Shown: piece after piece, positions 36,003 through 45,826 of the stretch
How positions within the stretch are numbered: the stretch's first letter is position 1
Layout: the number at the start of each line of letters is the position of its first letter
DNA from: Microcoleus sp. FACHB-68
Lineage (GTDB): Bacteria; Cyanobacteriota; Cyanobacteriia; Cyanobacteriales; Oscillatoriaceae
DNA length: 64,000 nucleotides
Reading direction: 5' to 3'
Assembly: GCF_014695715.1 (NCBI RefSeq)
Contig: NZ_JACJOT010000006.1
Location: 434,001 to 498,000 of the forward strand
Translations under genes and position numbers: made by a program
The notes under the pieces: generated by a model
What the model saw: the letters and a program-made list of their open reading frames with translations, nothing else
Told to the model about the DNA's origin: nothing
Database searches by the model: none

Positions 36003-37526
36003 CTATTCGTTGCGGTTGTCTATGACAAAGGACATTGGATCGGCTGCCTCTACCGACTGTTGGGAGGCTTGTCCTTCCTCATAGTGTGCCGCAAACGAGC
36101 CTTTCGGTTCTTTCAGGAAGAAGCCGCACAGGCTGGCGCAGATCAGGGCAGACACACCCATTGTCGTGAACAAAGTCGGGGCGTCCGTCAAGCTGAAAAT
36201 CGTCAGATAAACCACACCGCCGAAGTTTCCGTATGCGCCGACATTTCCAGAAATTTGGCCGGTGGCTTCTTTTTTAATCAAGGGCACAATGCCGTAGGTG
36301 GCACCGCAGCCGGCTTGGGCGAAGTAGGCAGACAACATTGTTACCGCAATCGCCAGGGGAATCGGCCAGCTTTGGTTGATACTGCGTGCCAGCAGATAGC
36401 TTAACCCAATGCCGGCGCTGACGATGGTCATCGTCCATTTGCGGCTGCCAAATTTATCGGAGATCAAGCCGCCACTGGGACGAGACACCAGGTTTAAAAA
36501 TGGGTAGCTGGCTGCAATCATGCCGGCTACGACGTGTTCTAGGGAAAATGTGTGCTCGAAGAAAGCAGGCAGCATGGAAACCGCAGCGAGTTCAGAACCA
36601 AAGCTCGTGATATAGCACAACTCTAACAGGGCAACTTGACGAAATTCATAGCGTTCGGCTGGAGGGTAGATTTTTTGACCGGCAACCGTTTCGCGGTTTA
36701 CCTGCCAGGATTTGTAGGTTTGGAACGCATACAAACCTGCCAGCAAAAACCAGATCACGTACATTTGGCTTGTGCTGAGGAAGGCGATAGCCGGTTGCGC
36801 CAAACGCCATGCCAGTAAACCGAGGGCGAAAATCAACCCAAAGTTCATGGCGATCATGGCGTAGAAACTTTTGGCGCTGGTTACTTCCAACCCACCGTTG
36901 CGCTTGGGTTTTCTGTAAGTTACACCGGCAGGTGTGTCTTGGACATTTTTGTAATAAATTACGCCGTAGATGGCAGAAATGATGCCGGTGAGGGCAATTG
37001 CCAAGCGCCAGTTTGACGATCCCGCGCCGAGAAAGCCCGCCGCTAATGCAACTGAAGGGAGGGCAAACTCCGCCCCAAATGCGCCAAAGTTGCCCCAGCC
37101 GCCATAGATGCCCTCAGCAATGCCAATTTCTTTGGGGGGGAACCATTCAGACACCATGCGGATGCCCACCACAAATCCCGCGCCCACAATGCCCATTAGT
37201 AGCCGGCTTAACACCAACTGGTTAAAGTCTTGAGACAGTGCGGTGGCTAAACAGGGAACAAGCGCAAAAATTAGTAGGGTGGAGAATGTGATCTTTGGCC
37301 CAAAGCGATCTAGGAGCATTCCAATGATGATCCGTGCCGGTATTGTTAGGGCGAGATTGCAAATTGCGATTGTCTTGATTTGCTCTGGGCTTAAACTTAG
37401 CTCTTTGCCAATAACGGTGGCAAAAGGAGCGAAGTTAAACCAACAAACAAATGTGAGGAAGAACGCAAACCAGGTCAGGTGCAAGATGCGATAGCGTCCC
37501 TGAAAAGACCATAATCCTTTTAACAT
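36003..37526 (-). CDS. nrtP: Nitrate/nitrite MFS transporter, NrtP/NarK type
   Basis: 507 residues with 12 predicted membrane helices. It belongs to the nitrate-nitrite porter branch of the MFS: early helix FAFFLTFVCWFNFAPFATVI-like segment, RIIIGMLLDRFGPK loop, and the nitrate signature region GIVGAGFVVGIRMVSEWFPP, with a second one near AQAGCGATYGIVPL. In cyanobacteria NrtP is a high-affinity nitrate and nitrite permease, usually found instead of the ABC system; here it stands directly after nrtABCD. A good ribosome-binding site (AGAAGGGAG) precedes the ATG. The 216-bp gap after nrtD suggests a separate promoter, but no perfect NtcA box was found. Confidence 0.93.
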   Translation of the reverse strand: MLKGLWSFQGRYRILHLTWFAFFLTFVCWFNFAPFATVIGKELSLSPEQIKTIAICNLALTIPARIIIGMLLDRFGPKITFSTLLIFALVPCLATALSQDFNQLVLSRLLMGIVGAGFVVGIRMVSEWFPPKEIGIAEGIYGGWGNFGAFGAEFALPSVALAAGFLGAGSSNWRLAIALTGIISAIYGVIYYKNVQDTPAGVTYRKPKRNGGLEVTSAKSFYAMIAMNFGLIFALGLLAWRLAQPAIAFLSTSQMYVIWFLLAGLYAFQTYKSWQVNRETVAGQKIYPPAERYEFRQVALLELCYITSFGSELAAVSMLPAFFEHTFSLEHVVAGMIAASYPFLNLVSRPSGGLISDKFGSRKWTMTIVSAGIGLSYLLARSINQSWPIPLAIAVTMLSAYFAQAGCGATYGIVPLIKKEATGQISGNVGAYGNFGGVVYLTIFSLTDAPTLFTTMGVSALICASLCGFFLKEPKGSFAAHYEEGQASQQSVEAADPMSFVIDNRNE

Positions 37527-37742
37527 TACACTCCCTTCTTATCTTTTACGATGTTCATTGTTTCGGCTTTTTGAAATCTTTATCCAATTAATTATGACTT
37601 TATCTATTAATTTACAAAGTCTTTTTTTTAATTAATTGGTTTTGCGATTCAGGTAATTTACATTTCGATGTTAATTCATCAGCGCCTCTTTAAAAGTCTT
37701 GTTCAGCCGGCTAATTTCTTACAAAAACTCTCAGCCCAGTGT

Positions 37743-39143
37743 TTATTGAGCATTCACCTCTAGCATTCCCGCCGGGTTCAGCACAACTTTGTACTGAGCA
37801 AACGGTTCTTGGGGAGTGCCACCGGCTTTATTTTCTGTAGACTTGACTAAAGTTGGAAAAGGAGTTTCTTGAAGATAGTCCTTTGCAGCTTGATTGACAG
37901 ATTCGTAGCTGACAATCTCCCCATCTTTTTTAACCTTAACCGAGTAAACTAAATTTTCTTGAAAGGTTGGAATCTGCTGCCAATTTTTGTCAATTTGGTC
38001 GTAAAGCTTTTGCTTCAAATCTGCCAGTTCAGCCGCATCTGTAATGGCTAGATTCTTCACCTCTGGTGTTGCGCTCACAACCGGCTGTGTGGGAGTAGCA
38101 ACTGGAGTTGGAGACGTTGCAACGGGTTGCGTCGCCGGCATCTGCTGAGCACTTCTTGAGGTGGAAAGCGAGCGCATCAAACTTAACCCAGCCACAGCCG
38201 CAACCGTCGTCAGCCCCAAGGCGGCTGAAGCTTTGAGTGCTAGAGCTTTTGAAGCTGGTTTCGAGGTGACTGGCTGCGATTGTGCTGCCGGTTCTTCCTC
38301 GCTGTGGGCAAACCTATTGAAGAGGAAATCTAAAGCATGGTTACGCAAATCGTAGTAGCGCGGGTCTTCCATGATGCTGGCCCGGTTTCTCGGACGAGCA
38401 AAGGGAATTTCTAACACTTCGCCAATATTCGCCGCTGGGCCATTGGTCATCATCACGAGCCGGTCTGCCAAAAACAGCGCCTCATCAATATCATGGGTGA
38501 TCATCAAGATCGTTACCCCAAACTCGCGCCAAATTTGCAGCAGTTCTTCTTGCAACTCTTCCTTAGTGATGGCATCTAACGCCCCAAACGGTTCATCCAG
38601 AATCAAAACTTGAGGCCGAATCGCCAACGCCCGTGCGATCGCCACCCGCTGCTTCATCCCCCCCGAAAGCTGACTAGGGCGCTTGTTTGCCGATTCTGTC
38701 AATCCAACCAGCGCCAAGTGTTCCTCAACAATAGCCGCTCTTTCAGCTTTGCTTTTGTCAGGATACGCCGATTTCACGCCTAAGGCGACATTCTCAAACG
38801 CAGTCTTCCAAGGCAGCAGCGAGTAATTTTGAAACACCATCATCCTGTCTGGGCCGGGTTTGGTGATCAGCGATCCCCGCAGTTTCACCTCTCCCTCACT
38901 TGGCTTGAGGAAGCCGGCAACCATATTCAGCAGGGTTGATTTACCACAGCCAGAGTGACCGATCAGGCAGACAAATTCACCCTCATAAACGGTGAGGTTG
39001 ACATCTTCCACGACTGAATACGGCCCTTTCGGCGTTGGGTAAATTTTAGAGACGTTCTCAATAACCAAAAACGGCTCACGGGTTGAGCTTTGAGGTGACA
39101 GTTGTGAGGTTTGAGTTAAAGAGGAGCTAGATAGGGATTGCAT
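37743..39143 (-). CDS. nrtD: Nitrate ABC transporter ATPase NrtD with C-terminal membrane and soluble extension
   Basis: 466 residues. Residues 25-275 are a normal NrtD-type ATPase: Walker [10 protein letters not shown] (62-70), signature LSGGMKQ (159-165), Walker B LILDEP (180-185), switch His in MITHDIDEA. NrtD proteins normally end near here. This one goes on with a Ser/Ala/Pro-rich linker, one hydrophobic helix (about 303-325), a Thr/Pro/Val-rich spacer (330-360) and an approximately 100-residue folded-looking domain (LKQKLYDQIDKNWQQIPTF, VYSVKVKKDGEIVSYE, and QYKVVLNPAGMLEV). If the helix spans the membrane, this domain is periplasmic. Function unknown. It follows nrtC in the operon. Confidence 0.92.
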   Translation of the reverse strand: MQSLSSSSLTQTSQLSPQSSTREPFLVIENVSKIYPTPKGPYSVVEDVNLTVYEGEFVCLIGHSGCGKSTLLNMVAGFLKPSEGEVKLRGSLITKPGPDRMMVFQNYSLLPWKTAFENVALGVKSAYPDKSKAERAAIVEEHLALVGLTESANKRPSQLSGGMKQRVAIARALAIRPQVLILDEPFGALDAITKEELQEELLQIWREFGVTILMITHDIDEALFLADRLVMMTNGPAANIGEVLEIPFARPRNRASIMEDPRYYDLRNHALDFLFNRFAHSEEEPAAQSQPVTSKPASKALALKASAALGLTTVAAVAGLSLMRSLSTSRSAQQMPATQPVATSPTPVATPTQPVVSATPEVKNLAITDAAELADLKQKLYDQIDKNWQQIPTFQENLVYSVKVKKDGEIVSYESVNQAAKDYLQETPFPTLVKSTENKAGGTPQEPFAQYKVVLNPAGMLEVNAQ

Positions 39144-39149
39144 AATCAG

Positions 39150-39312
39150 GGAATTGGGGAATGGGGCATTGGGAATGGGTCAAGGCTTCGCCAACAAGAA
39201 CGGTAGGGGAATGGGGCATGGGGCAAGTCTTGGGTATTCTCTCCCACTCACCCCCTCTCCCACTCAGCACTCAGCACTCAGGACTCAGCACTTAATAATG
39301 CTCAGCACTGAC
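39150..39312. repeat. Heptanucleotide repeats between nrtC and nrtD
   Basis: The gap contains degenerate runs of GGGGAAT/GGGGCAT (39160-39225) and then of CACTCAG-type heptamers (about 39243-39295). These are like the short tandemly repeated sequences known from filamentous cyanobacteria. Confidence 0.65.
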
Positions 39313-41325
39313 TTAGGCTGCTTCGGTTGTTGGGGTATCAATGATGATTTCTTCGATGCGAATTTCGCGGCGGATAGTCAGCTTGTTGAGATAGCCGATG
39401 GGATCGTCGGGGTTGAAAACCATACTGTCAAACAGTTGGAAGCACTCCCGGTCGGGTTCGGTATCGGGCCATCCCAACTGACGGGCGGCTTCACCGTAGA
39501 GATCGACCCGGCGCACTCGTTCTAAGATTTCGAGCCAGTTTTTGGGGAACGGAGTAATGCCCCAACGCGCTAGCTGGGTTAAAATCCACAACCCCTCAAC
39601 TCGTCCAGGGCAGTTGGTTTGTTCAATATGGAATTGGTTGAAGCGGGGGTAGGATTGCGGTTTTTGGCCGGCACCCAAGTTGTAGGGATCGATAAAACCG
39701 GGGCGGGTGTATTCGGGTGCGGAACCGACATATTGGGGCTGACATAGCCACCCTAAAATTTCTTCCCGGTTGCGCCGGTCGTCGCAATACTCGCAAGCTT
39801 CTAGCAAAGCTTTGACGAGGGCGATATGAGTTTGAGGGTGTTGATTGACCCACTCCTCACGCATACCCAACACTTTCTCTGGATGTCCCGGCCAAATATC
39901 AAGGTCAGTGGCGACGACGAAGCCCAAATCTTCATAGACAGCGCGAGAATTCCAGGGTTCGCCCACACAATAACCGTCAATGTTGCCGGCTTTCAGGTTA
40001 GCAACCATTTGTGGTGGCGGGATCACCGTGAGATTTACGTCTCGGTCAGGATCGATGCCGCCGGCAGCCAGCCAGTAACGCAGCATCAGGTTGTGCATTG
40101 AGGCGGGATGCACCATGCCTAATGTATGAACTTTGTCAACGGATTGGGTAACAGCCGCTTTAAGATCAGCAAGGGTGCGAACGCCTTGCTGATATAACTG
40201 CTTACTGAGGGTAATTGCGTTGCCGTTGCGGGCGAGAACGAGGGCAGTAACCATCGGCACCGGCCTTGTCAATCCCAACCCCAAGGTCATCGATAAGGGC
40301 ATGGCAGCGACCATCTGGGCAGCATCTAAGCGACCCGTCGCCACTCCTTCGCTAATGGCTTTCCAACTCGGTTCGCGGCTGAGGTTAACGTCTTCTAAAC
40401 CATGCTTTTTAAAGAAGCCTTTTTCTTTGGCCACCACCAAAGGCGCACAATCTGTTAGGGGAATAAAACCGATGTCTAAATTAACTTTTTCTAACCCATG
40501 CCGCGCAATTGCCACGGCTGCCGGTTGCTTGGCTTTGCGGCGTTTATCGCGCTTCTGCTGGTTCAGGAAGTAGATAATTTCATTCCGCAAGGCGTAGTAA
40601 TTCGGATGGTTGACAACCTCCATGCGGTGACGGGGACGGGGGATCGGAATGTCTAAAATCTGGCCAATGTGAGATTCTGGCCCATTGGTGAGCATCACGA
40701 TCCGGTCAGACAGCAGCAACGCTTCATCCACATCATGTGTGACCATGATGCAGGTGACTCGGCTTTCCTCACAAATTTCCATCAACCGTTCTTGCAGTCC
40801 TCCCCGCGTCAAGGCATCCAAGGCACCAAAGGGTTCATCTAATAGCAGCAGTTTGGGACGAATCGCCAAAGCGCGGGCGATGGCGACGCGCTGTTTCATC
40901 CCGCCTGATAGTTCACCAGGTCGCTTATCGGCAGCGTGTCGCAGTCCTACGAGGTCGATATGCTTTTCGATAATGCCCCGGCGTTCTCCTTTGGGGCTAT
41001 CCTTGAATACTCGATTGACTGCCAGGGCGATGTTTTCGCGCACACTCAGCCAAGGCAGCAGGGAGTAATTCTGAAAGACAACCATGCGGTCTGGCCCTGG
41101 CCCTTTGACTTCTCTGCCTTCTAAGATGACGCCGCCTTTGCTTGCCCGATCTAAGCCGGCAACGATATTGAGCAGGGTCGATTTTCCGCAGCCGGAGTGG
41201 CCGATTAAGGAAATAAATTCTCCCTGTTTTATTTTCAGTTCAATATTTTTGAGGGCAACGTAGCTGCTTCCATCGGGCAGGGGAAAGGCTTTATCAATGT
41301 GATCGACTTCTACAAATACAGACAT
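39313..41325 (-). CDS. nrtC: Nitrate ABC transporter ATPase with NrtA-like domain
   Basis: 670 residues from the ATG at 41325 ([14 protein letters not shown]). The frame continues upstream through G-rich repeats, but those codons (Pro-His-Ala-His and so on) are clearly not protein. Residues 1-260 form the ATPase ([33 protein letters not shown]). Residues about 290-660 are an NrtA-like solute-binding domain ([36 protein letters not shown]), which in NrtC is regulatory and mediates ammonium-triggered inhibition of uptake. It pairs with NrtD and the NrtB permease. Confidence 0.95.
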   Translation of the reverse strand: MSVFVEVDHIDKAFPLPDGSSYVALKNIELKIKQGEFISLIGHSGCGKSTLLNIVAGLDRASKGGVILEGREVKGPGPDRMVVFQNYSLLPWLSVRENIALAVNRVFKDSPKGERRGIIEKHIDLVGLRHAADKRPGELSGGMKQRVAIARALAIRPKLLLLDEPFGALDALTRGGLQERLMEICEESRVTCIMVTHDVDEALLLSDRIVMLTNGPESHIGQILDIPIPRPRHRMEVVNHPNYYALRNEIIYFLNQQKRDKRRKAKQPAAVAIARHGLEKVNLDIGFIPLTDCAPLVVAKEKGFFKKHGLEDVNLSREPSWKAISEGVATGRLDAAQMVAAMPLSMTLGLGLTRPVPMVTALVLARNGNAITLSKQLYQQGVRTLADLKAAVTQSVDKVHTLGMVHPASMHNLMLRYWLAAGGIDPDRDVNLTVIPPPQMVANLKAGNIDGYCVGEPWNSRAVYEDLGFVVATDLDIWPGHPEKVLGMREEWVNQHPQTHIALVKALLEACEYCDDRRNREEILGWLCQPQYVGSAPEYTRPGFIDPYNLGAGQKPQSYPRFNQFHIEQTNCPGRVEGLWILTQLARWGITPFPKNWLEILERVRRVDLYGEAARQLGWPDTEPDRECFQLFDSMVFNPDDPIGYLNKLTIRREIRIEEIIIDTPTTEAA

Positions 41326-41334
41326 AATATTTTT

Positions 41335-41506
41335 TGGGAATGGGGAATGGGGCATGGGGCATGGGGAATGGGCATGGGGCATGGGGCATGGGGCATGGGA
41401 TTAGGGGCTAGGGGGGCTAGGGACTAGAGAAGGATAAATGCCCATACCTTTAGGTTGGCGAAGCCTTGCCCAATCCCCAATGCCCCATGCCCAATCCCCC
41501 ATTCAA
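41335..41506. repeat. Heptanucleotide repeats between nrtB and nrtC
   Basis: From 41335 to about 41400 the sequence is a near-perfect run of GGGGCAT/GGGGAAT heptamers, followed by GGGGCTA variants. From about 41465 the complementary forms (ATGCCCC, AATCCCC) appear, so the two halves can pair in RNA. Confidence 0.75.
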
Positions 41507-42355
41507 TTAACCTTGTTTTTGTTCTGCCGGCACGACGATTGAGGCAATATAGGCGATGAACCGATCCAGTAGCAGTCCGACGACTCCGACGTAAATTAGG
41601 GCGATGATAATTTGGCTGAGTAAGGAGTTGTTGTAGGCATCCCAGATAAAGAAGCCAATGCCTACGCCCCCGACTAGCATTTCTGCTGCGATAATTGCCA
41701 GCCACGATAAGCCGATACCGATTCTTAAGCCTGTGAAGATGTAGGGAACTGTAGCAGGAAACAGAATGTTAAAGAAGTATTCCGGGCCGGATAATTGCAA
41801 GACTCTGGAAACATTTCGATAGTCTTGAGGTAATTGCTGGACTCCGACCGTTGTGTTGATAATAATCGGCCAGATTGCGGTAATAAATATGACAAAAATA
41901 GCGGAAGGATTACTTTGTTGAAAAGCCGCAAGAGAAATCGGCAGCCAAGCTAAGGGCGGAATGGTTCGCAAAACTTGAAAAATCGGATCGAGGGCTTGAT
42001 AGAGAAGTTTATTAACGCCGATTAAAATTCCTAAAGCAATTCCCACGATGGCAGACAAGGAGAATCCGATAGCTACCCGCTGCAGGGAGGCGAAGATTTG
42101 CAAGGCTAAGCCTTTGTCGGTGCCGCCGTTGTCAAAGAAAGGGTTAATAATATACGGGTTCCAAGTTTCTGCAATTACTTGCATCGGCCCTGGCAATCCT
42201 TTTGAGCCGGCAGGACAAACGATTTGCCAAATTACCAGAATAACGATGAGGGCAACCAGTGGTCGAAGAACTTTCTTAGAGTTTTTTCCAAAATATTTAG
42301 TAATGGGATTTTGCGAAGTTGTGAAGCGTCCATTTCTGCTAATGTTGGCGGTCAT
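41507..42355 (-). CDS. nrtB: Nitrate ABC transporter permease
   Basis: 282 residues, inner-membrane permease of the nitrate/nitrite ABC transporter, with about six helices (for example LVALIVILVIWQIVC near 33-47). The permease loop EYFFNILFPATVPYIFTGLR and the conserved segment GLSWLAIIAAEMLVGGVGIG fix it in the NrtB/SsuC group. It lies between nrtA (78-bp gap) and nrtC, in the classic nrtABCD order. Confidence 0.95.
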   Translation of the reverse strand: MTANISRNGRFTTSQNPITKYFGKNSKKVLRPLVALIVILVIWQIVCPAGSKGLPGPMQVIAETWNPYIINPFFDNGGTDKGLALQIFASLQRVAIGFSLSAIVGIALGILIGVNKLLYQALDPIFQVLRTIPPLAWLPISLAAFQQSNPSAIFVIFITAIWPIIINTTVGVQQLPQDYRNVSRVLQLSGPEYFFNILFPATVPYIFTGLRIGIGLSWLAIIAAEMLVGGVGIGFFIWDAYNNSLLSQIIIALIYVGVVGLLLDRFIAYIASIVVPAEQKQG

Positions 42356-42433
42356 TTCGTTTCCTGGATTGTGCTGGGTGAATTGGAAGCTGGAATCTGG
42401 GGATTAGGGAAGTTCCCTTTTCCCCGGCTTTGA

Positions 42434-43768
42434 CTAGGCTTTTTTGATTTTGAGGCTGCTTAAGTATTCTTCGGGTTTTTCGGGATCGAATTTAACCCCG
42501 TCAAAGAAGGTTTCAACGCCACGAGATGTGCTGCTAGGAATTTCTGCTTGGGCAACACCAAGGGCTTTGGCGGCTTCTTTCCACAAATCTTCGCGGTTAA
42601 CTTTGTCAACGAGTTCTTTGGTTTTTGTATCGGCGGGAATATAACCCCAGCGAATGTTTTCTGTGAGGAACCAAAGATCGTGGCTCTTATAGGGATAGGA
42701 AGCGTTATCTGCCCAGTATTTCATCAATAAGGGGCTAGCTTGAACGACTGGGCGACCGTCGCCATAATCCACGTTGCCTTTAGAGCGTTCGATAATATCT
42801 TTTGCCGGCACTTTGAACCATTTCGCTTGAGAAACAATCTGGCACATTTCTTCTTTGTTTTCTGCCTTTTCACACCATTGCTGGGCTTCCATAATTCCCA
42901 TCAATAATGCTTTGGCTGCTTTGGGATTTTTATCGACCCAATCTGCTCGCATGGCAAAGGCTTTTTCTGGGTGATCTTTCCAAAGTTCGCCGGTGATTAA
43001 GGCGGTATAACCGGCTCCTTGGTTCACGAGTTGGGCGTTCCACGGTTCTCCCACGCAGAAGGCTTCCATGTTGCCGGTTTTCATGTTTGCCACCATTTGA
43101 GGCGGTGGGATGGGGACGACAGAAATATCTTGCTCTGGAATAACTTCGCCGGCAGCTAACCAGTAGCGCATCCAGAGATCGTGGGTGCCACCGGGATAGG
43201 TAATGGCTGCTTTCAGGTCGCCTTTCCCGCTGGATTTGGCTTGGGCAAAGGCATCTTTTAATCCTTTACTTTCTAAGCCAACTTTGAAATCTTTATAACT
43301 GTTGGCGATAGAAATCGCTTGACCGTTGGTATTTAACCGTGCCAGGAGATACATGGGCAGCGGCTGTTTATTTTTGGTTTGCCCTAAGCTAAGCAGGTAA
43401 GGCATCGGGCTGAGGATGTGCGCCCCATCAATGCCGCCGCCGGCTGAACCGAGTTCTAAGTTGTCGCGGGTGACGGGCCAAGATGCTTGTTTGACGACTT
43501 CGACCCCTGTCATGCCGTATTTGGCAAATAAGCCTTTTTCTTGGGCGACGATCAAAGGTGCGGCATCCGTTAGGGCGATGAAACCGAGTTTGGCGGTGGT
43601 GATTTCCGGGGCATCAGCCGGGTTAACGTTGGCTGCCGGTGTGGGGGTAGAAGCGGCGTTTGTTTTGCTGGTGTTAGTAGGGCCGGTGCTGCATCCATGA
43701 ACGAGCAAGGTGCCGGCTGTTGCTGCGCCGGCAGTGAAGATGAATTTGCGTCTGGAAAGTTTCGACAT
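42434..43768 (-). CDS. nrtA: Nitrate-binding lipoprotein of the ABC transporter
   Basis: 444 residues, the nitrate/nitrite-binding protein that passes substrate to NrtB. The N terminus has a twin-arginine-like start (SRRKFIFTAGAATAG) and a lipobox LVHGC, so it is predicted to be exported and lipid-anchored. A Thr/Asn/Ala/Pro linker follows, then the NrtA fold (KLGFIALTDAAPLIVAQEKG, GGTHDLWMRYWLAAGE, MEAFCVGEPWNAQ). It is second in the operon, 165 bp after nirA. Confidence 0.96.
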   Translation of the reverse strand: MSKLSRRKFIFTAGAATAGTLLVHGCSTGPTNTSKTNAASTPTPAANVNPADAPEITTAKLGFIALTDAAPLIVAQEKGLFAKYGMTGVEVVKQASWPVTRDNLELGSAGGGIDGAHILSPMPYLLSLGQTKNKQPLPMYLLARLNTNGQAISIANSYKDFKVGLESKGLKDAFAQAKSSGKGDLKAAITYPGGTHDLWMRYWLAAGEVIPEQDISVVPIPPPQMVANMKTGNMEAFCVGEPWNAQLVNQGAGYTALITGELWKDHPEKAFAMRADWVDKNPKAAKALLMGIMEAQQWCEKAENKEEMCQIVSQAKWFKVPAKDIIERSKGNVDYGDGRPVVQASPLLMKYWADNASYPYKSHDLWFLTENIRWGYIPADTKTKELVDKVNREDLWKEAAKALGVAQAEIPSSTSRGVETFFDGVKFDPEKPEEYLSSLKIKKA

Positions 43769-43933
43769 TGATTTACCCGGTCTTTAGTTAATTCTTTGGT
43801 TGTGGTTTTCAGCAAGCACCATTTGTTTTCGCACAGCCTTTGTCAGGCTCAACACCATAGCCGGCACAAAATAACTTAATGAAAAAGTTACCGATAGTGC
43901 ATGGTGTAGGGTTTTTGTCAAGCGAGCCGGCAG

Positions 43934-45826
43934 TTAAGCATCAATGACGACTCGTCCAACAGGGTGAGCGCTACAGGCTAAAATCACGCCTTGAGTGCGC
44001 TCACTGTCGTCAAGGGCTTCGGGATTTGCGTCATATTTCACTTCTCCTTCTAAAAGAATTTGCTTGCAGGTGCCGCAACTTCCCGACCGGCAACTGCTGG
44101 GAAGTTCGATGCCTTCTCGTTCTGCGACATCTAAAATCAATTCGGAACTGTCACAGGCGAGTTCTTTGCCAGATTTCGCCAAGACGAGGACTGCCGGCTG
44201 GGCGTGATGTCCGTTGCTAGTGGCTTTTGTGCCGTTTGTTTGGGCAGTGTCGCTTGGTTGTGCCAGTGTTGCCGGTGCTTCGAGGATTTCTCCTTTAAGC
44301 TGTGCGCCGAAGTTTTCGATGAGTAGATGCCGCAACACCGGCTTGAGGTCTTCGCAGGGAACCCCTTTGGTGACGCAGGTGCCGAGATGGGCGTCTTTGC
44401 CCACTTTGCCGCCCATGTAGATATCGACACCTTCGACGGCTTTGCCGTTTTTGCGGGCTTTGGTGCCCATGAGTCCGATATCTGCAACTTGCGGTTGACC
44501 GCAGGAGTTGGGGCAGCCGGTCCAGTGAATCCGCACAGGCCGGCTCAAGGACACTTCTTGTTCCAGTTCCGCAATCATTTCCATCGCGCGGTTTTTGGTT
44601 TCAATCAGCGCGAAGTTGCAGAATTGTGCGCCGGTGCATGAAACCAGCGCCCGTGTTAAAGGTGCGGGATTGATGGAGAATTTTTGCAGGATGGGTTCGC
44701 TTAAAAAGGCTTCTAAGCGAGAGTCGGGAATATTAGGAATTAGGATATTTTGTTCGACGGTGAGGCGAATTTCGCCATTGCCATAGACTTCGGCAACACG
44801 GGCAATGTCAAACATTTCTGGCGCAAACAAACGCCCGACGGGAACGTGCAGACCGGCAAAGTTTAAGCCTGGTTGCTTTTGAGCAAAAATGCCGAGATGA
44901 TCGCGTTTTTCCCAGTCGATTTCATCTTTGAGGGCAGCGGTTGGCAGTTCGCGCCCAAATTGCTTTTCTACGGCTGCGCGGAAGTGTTCGAGGCCCATTT
45001 CATCGATCAGCCACATCAGGCGTGATTTCTGCCGGTTGGATCGCGGCCCTTGATCCCGAAAGACAATTAAGATGGCGCGGCACAAATCAACCACGTCGTC
45101 GTTGGCGGGAACCCAGGCGTTGAGGGGAATTGCGGCTTCGCAGCGCTTGGCGGAGAAGAAGCCACCGACAACGACGTTAAAGCCGAGTTGACCGTTGTTA
45201 TAGGCGGGGACGAAGGCAACATCGTTGATTTCGGCGTGGACGGAGTTATCGCGTCCTCCTTCGATGGCGATGTTGAATTTGCGCGGCAGGTTGCTGAATT
45301 CTGGGTTGCCTTCGCCGCAGTTGGTGATCATGTCTTGAACTTTTTGGACAAGATCGCGGGTGTCTATTAATTCGTCGGCGTCGAGATCGGCAACGGGTGA
45401 GCCGGTGATGTTGCGAACGTTGTCCATGCCGGATTGAATGCTGGTGATGCCGGCGGATCTGAGTTTATTGAATATATCGGGGACATCTTCAATTCTGATG
45501 CCGCGTAGTTGCAGGTTTTGCCGAGTTGTGATGTCTGCGTAGCCTTCGCCGCCATAGCGCTGGATGATCTCGGCGAGGACGCGCATTTGAACCGCGTTGA
45601 GGATGCCACTGGGAATCCGCATCCGCATCATGAATTTGCCGGGAGTGACGGGGCGGAAGAAGATCCCTAACCATTTGAGCCGGTGTTCTCGGTCGGTTGC
45701 GTCCATTGCTTCCCAGCCAATCTCGGCAAAATGATCGAGTTCACCTTTGACTGCTAGCCCATCTTTTTCGGCTTTAAATTTTTCAAATTTGTTGAGGCTT
45801 GCTGTTGGTGTCTCTGCTACTGTCAT
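43934..45826 (-). CDS. nirA: Ferredoxin-nitrite reductase fused to a C-terminal [2Fe-2S] domain, copy 1
   Basis: 630 residues. Residues 1-515 are a full siroheme/[4Fe-4S] nitrite reductase (NKFEKFKAEKDG, CTGAQFC, GCPNSCG). After a linker rich in Thr, Asn and Pro, residues about 546-630 form a plant-type [2Fe-2S] ferredoxin-like domain: ELPSSCRSGSCGTC gives three ligands and VILACSAH the fourth. A NirA with such an extension is known from Plectonema boryanum. It may let the enzyme receive electrons more directly. First gene of the nirA-nrtABCD operon; an NtcA box lies at 45946-45959. Confidence 0.96.
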   Translation of the reverse strand: MTVAETPTASLNKFEKFKAEKDGLAVKGELDHFAEIGWEAMDATDREHRLKWLGIFFRPVTPGKFMMRMRIPSGILNAVQMRVLAEIIQRYGGEGYADITTRQNLQLRGIRIEDVPDIFNKLRSAGITSIQSGMDNVRNITGSPVADLDADELIDTRDLVQKVQDMITNCGEGNPEFSNLPRKFNIAIEGGRDNSVHAEINDVAFVPAYNNGQLGFNVVVGGFFSAKRCEAAIPLNAWVPANDDVVDLCRAILIVFRDQGPRSNRQKSRLMWLIDEMGLEHFRAAVEKQFGRELPTAALKDEIDWEKRDHLGIFAQKQPGLNFAGLHVPVGRLFAPEMFDIARVAEVYGNGEIRLTVEQNILIPNIPDSRLEAFLSEPILQKFSINPAPLTRALVSCTGAQFCNFALIETKNRAMEMIAELEQEVSLSRPVRIHWTGCPNSCGQPQVADIGLMGTKARKNGKAVEGVDIYMGGKVGKDAHLGTCVTKGVPCEDLKPVLRHLLIENFGAQLKGEILEAPATLAQPSDTAQTNGTKATSNGHHAQPAVLVLAKSGKELACDSSELILDVAEREGIELPSSCRSGSCGTCKQILLEGEVKYDANPEALDDSERTQGVILACSAHPVGRVVIDA

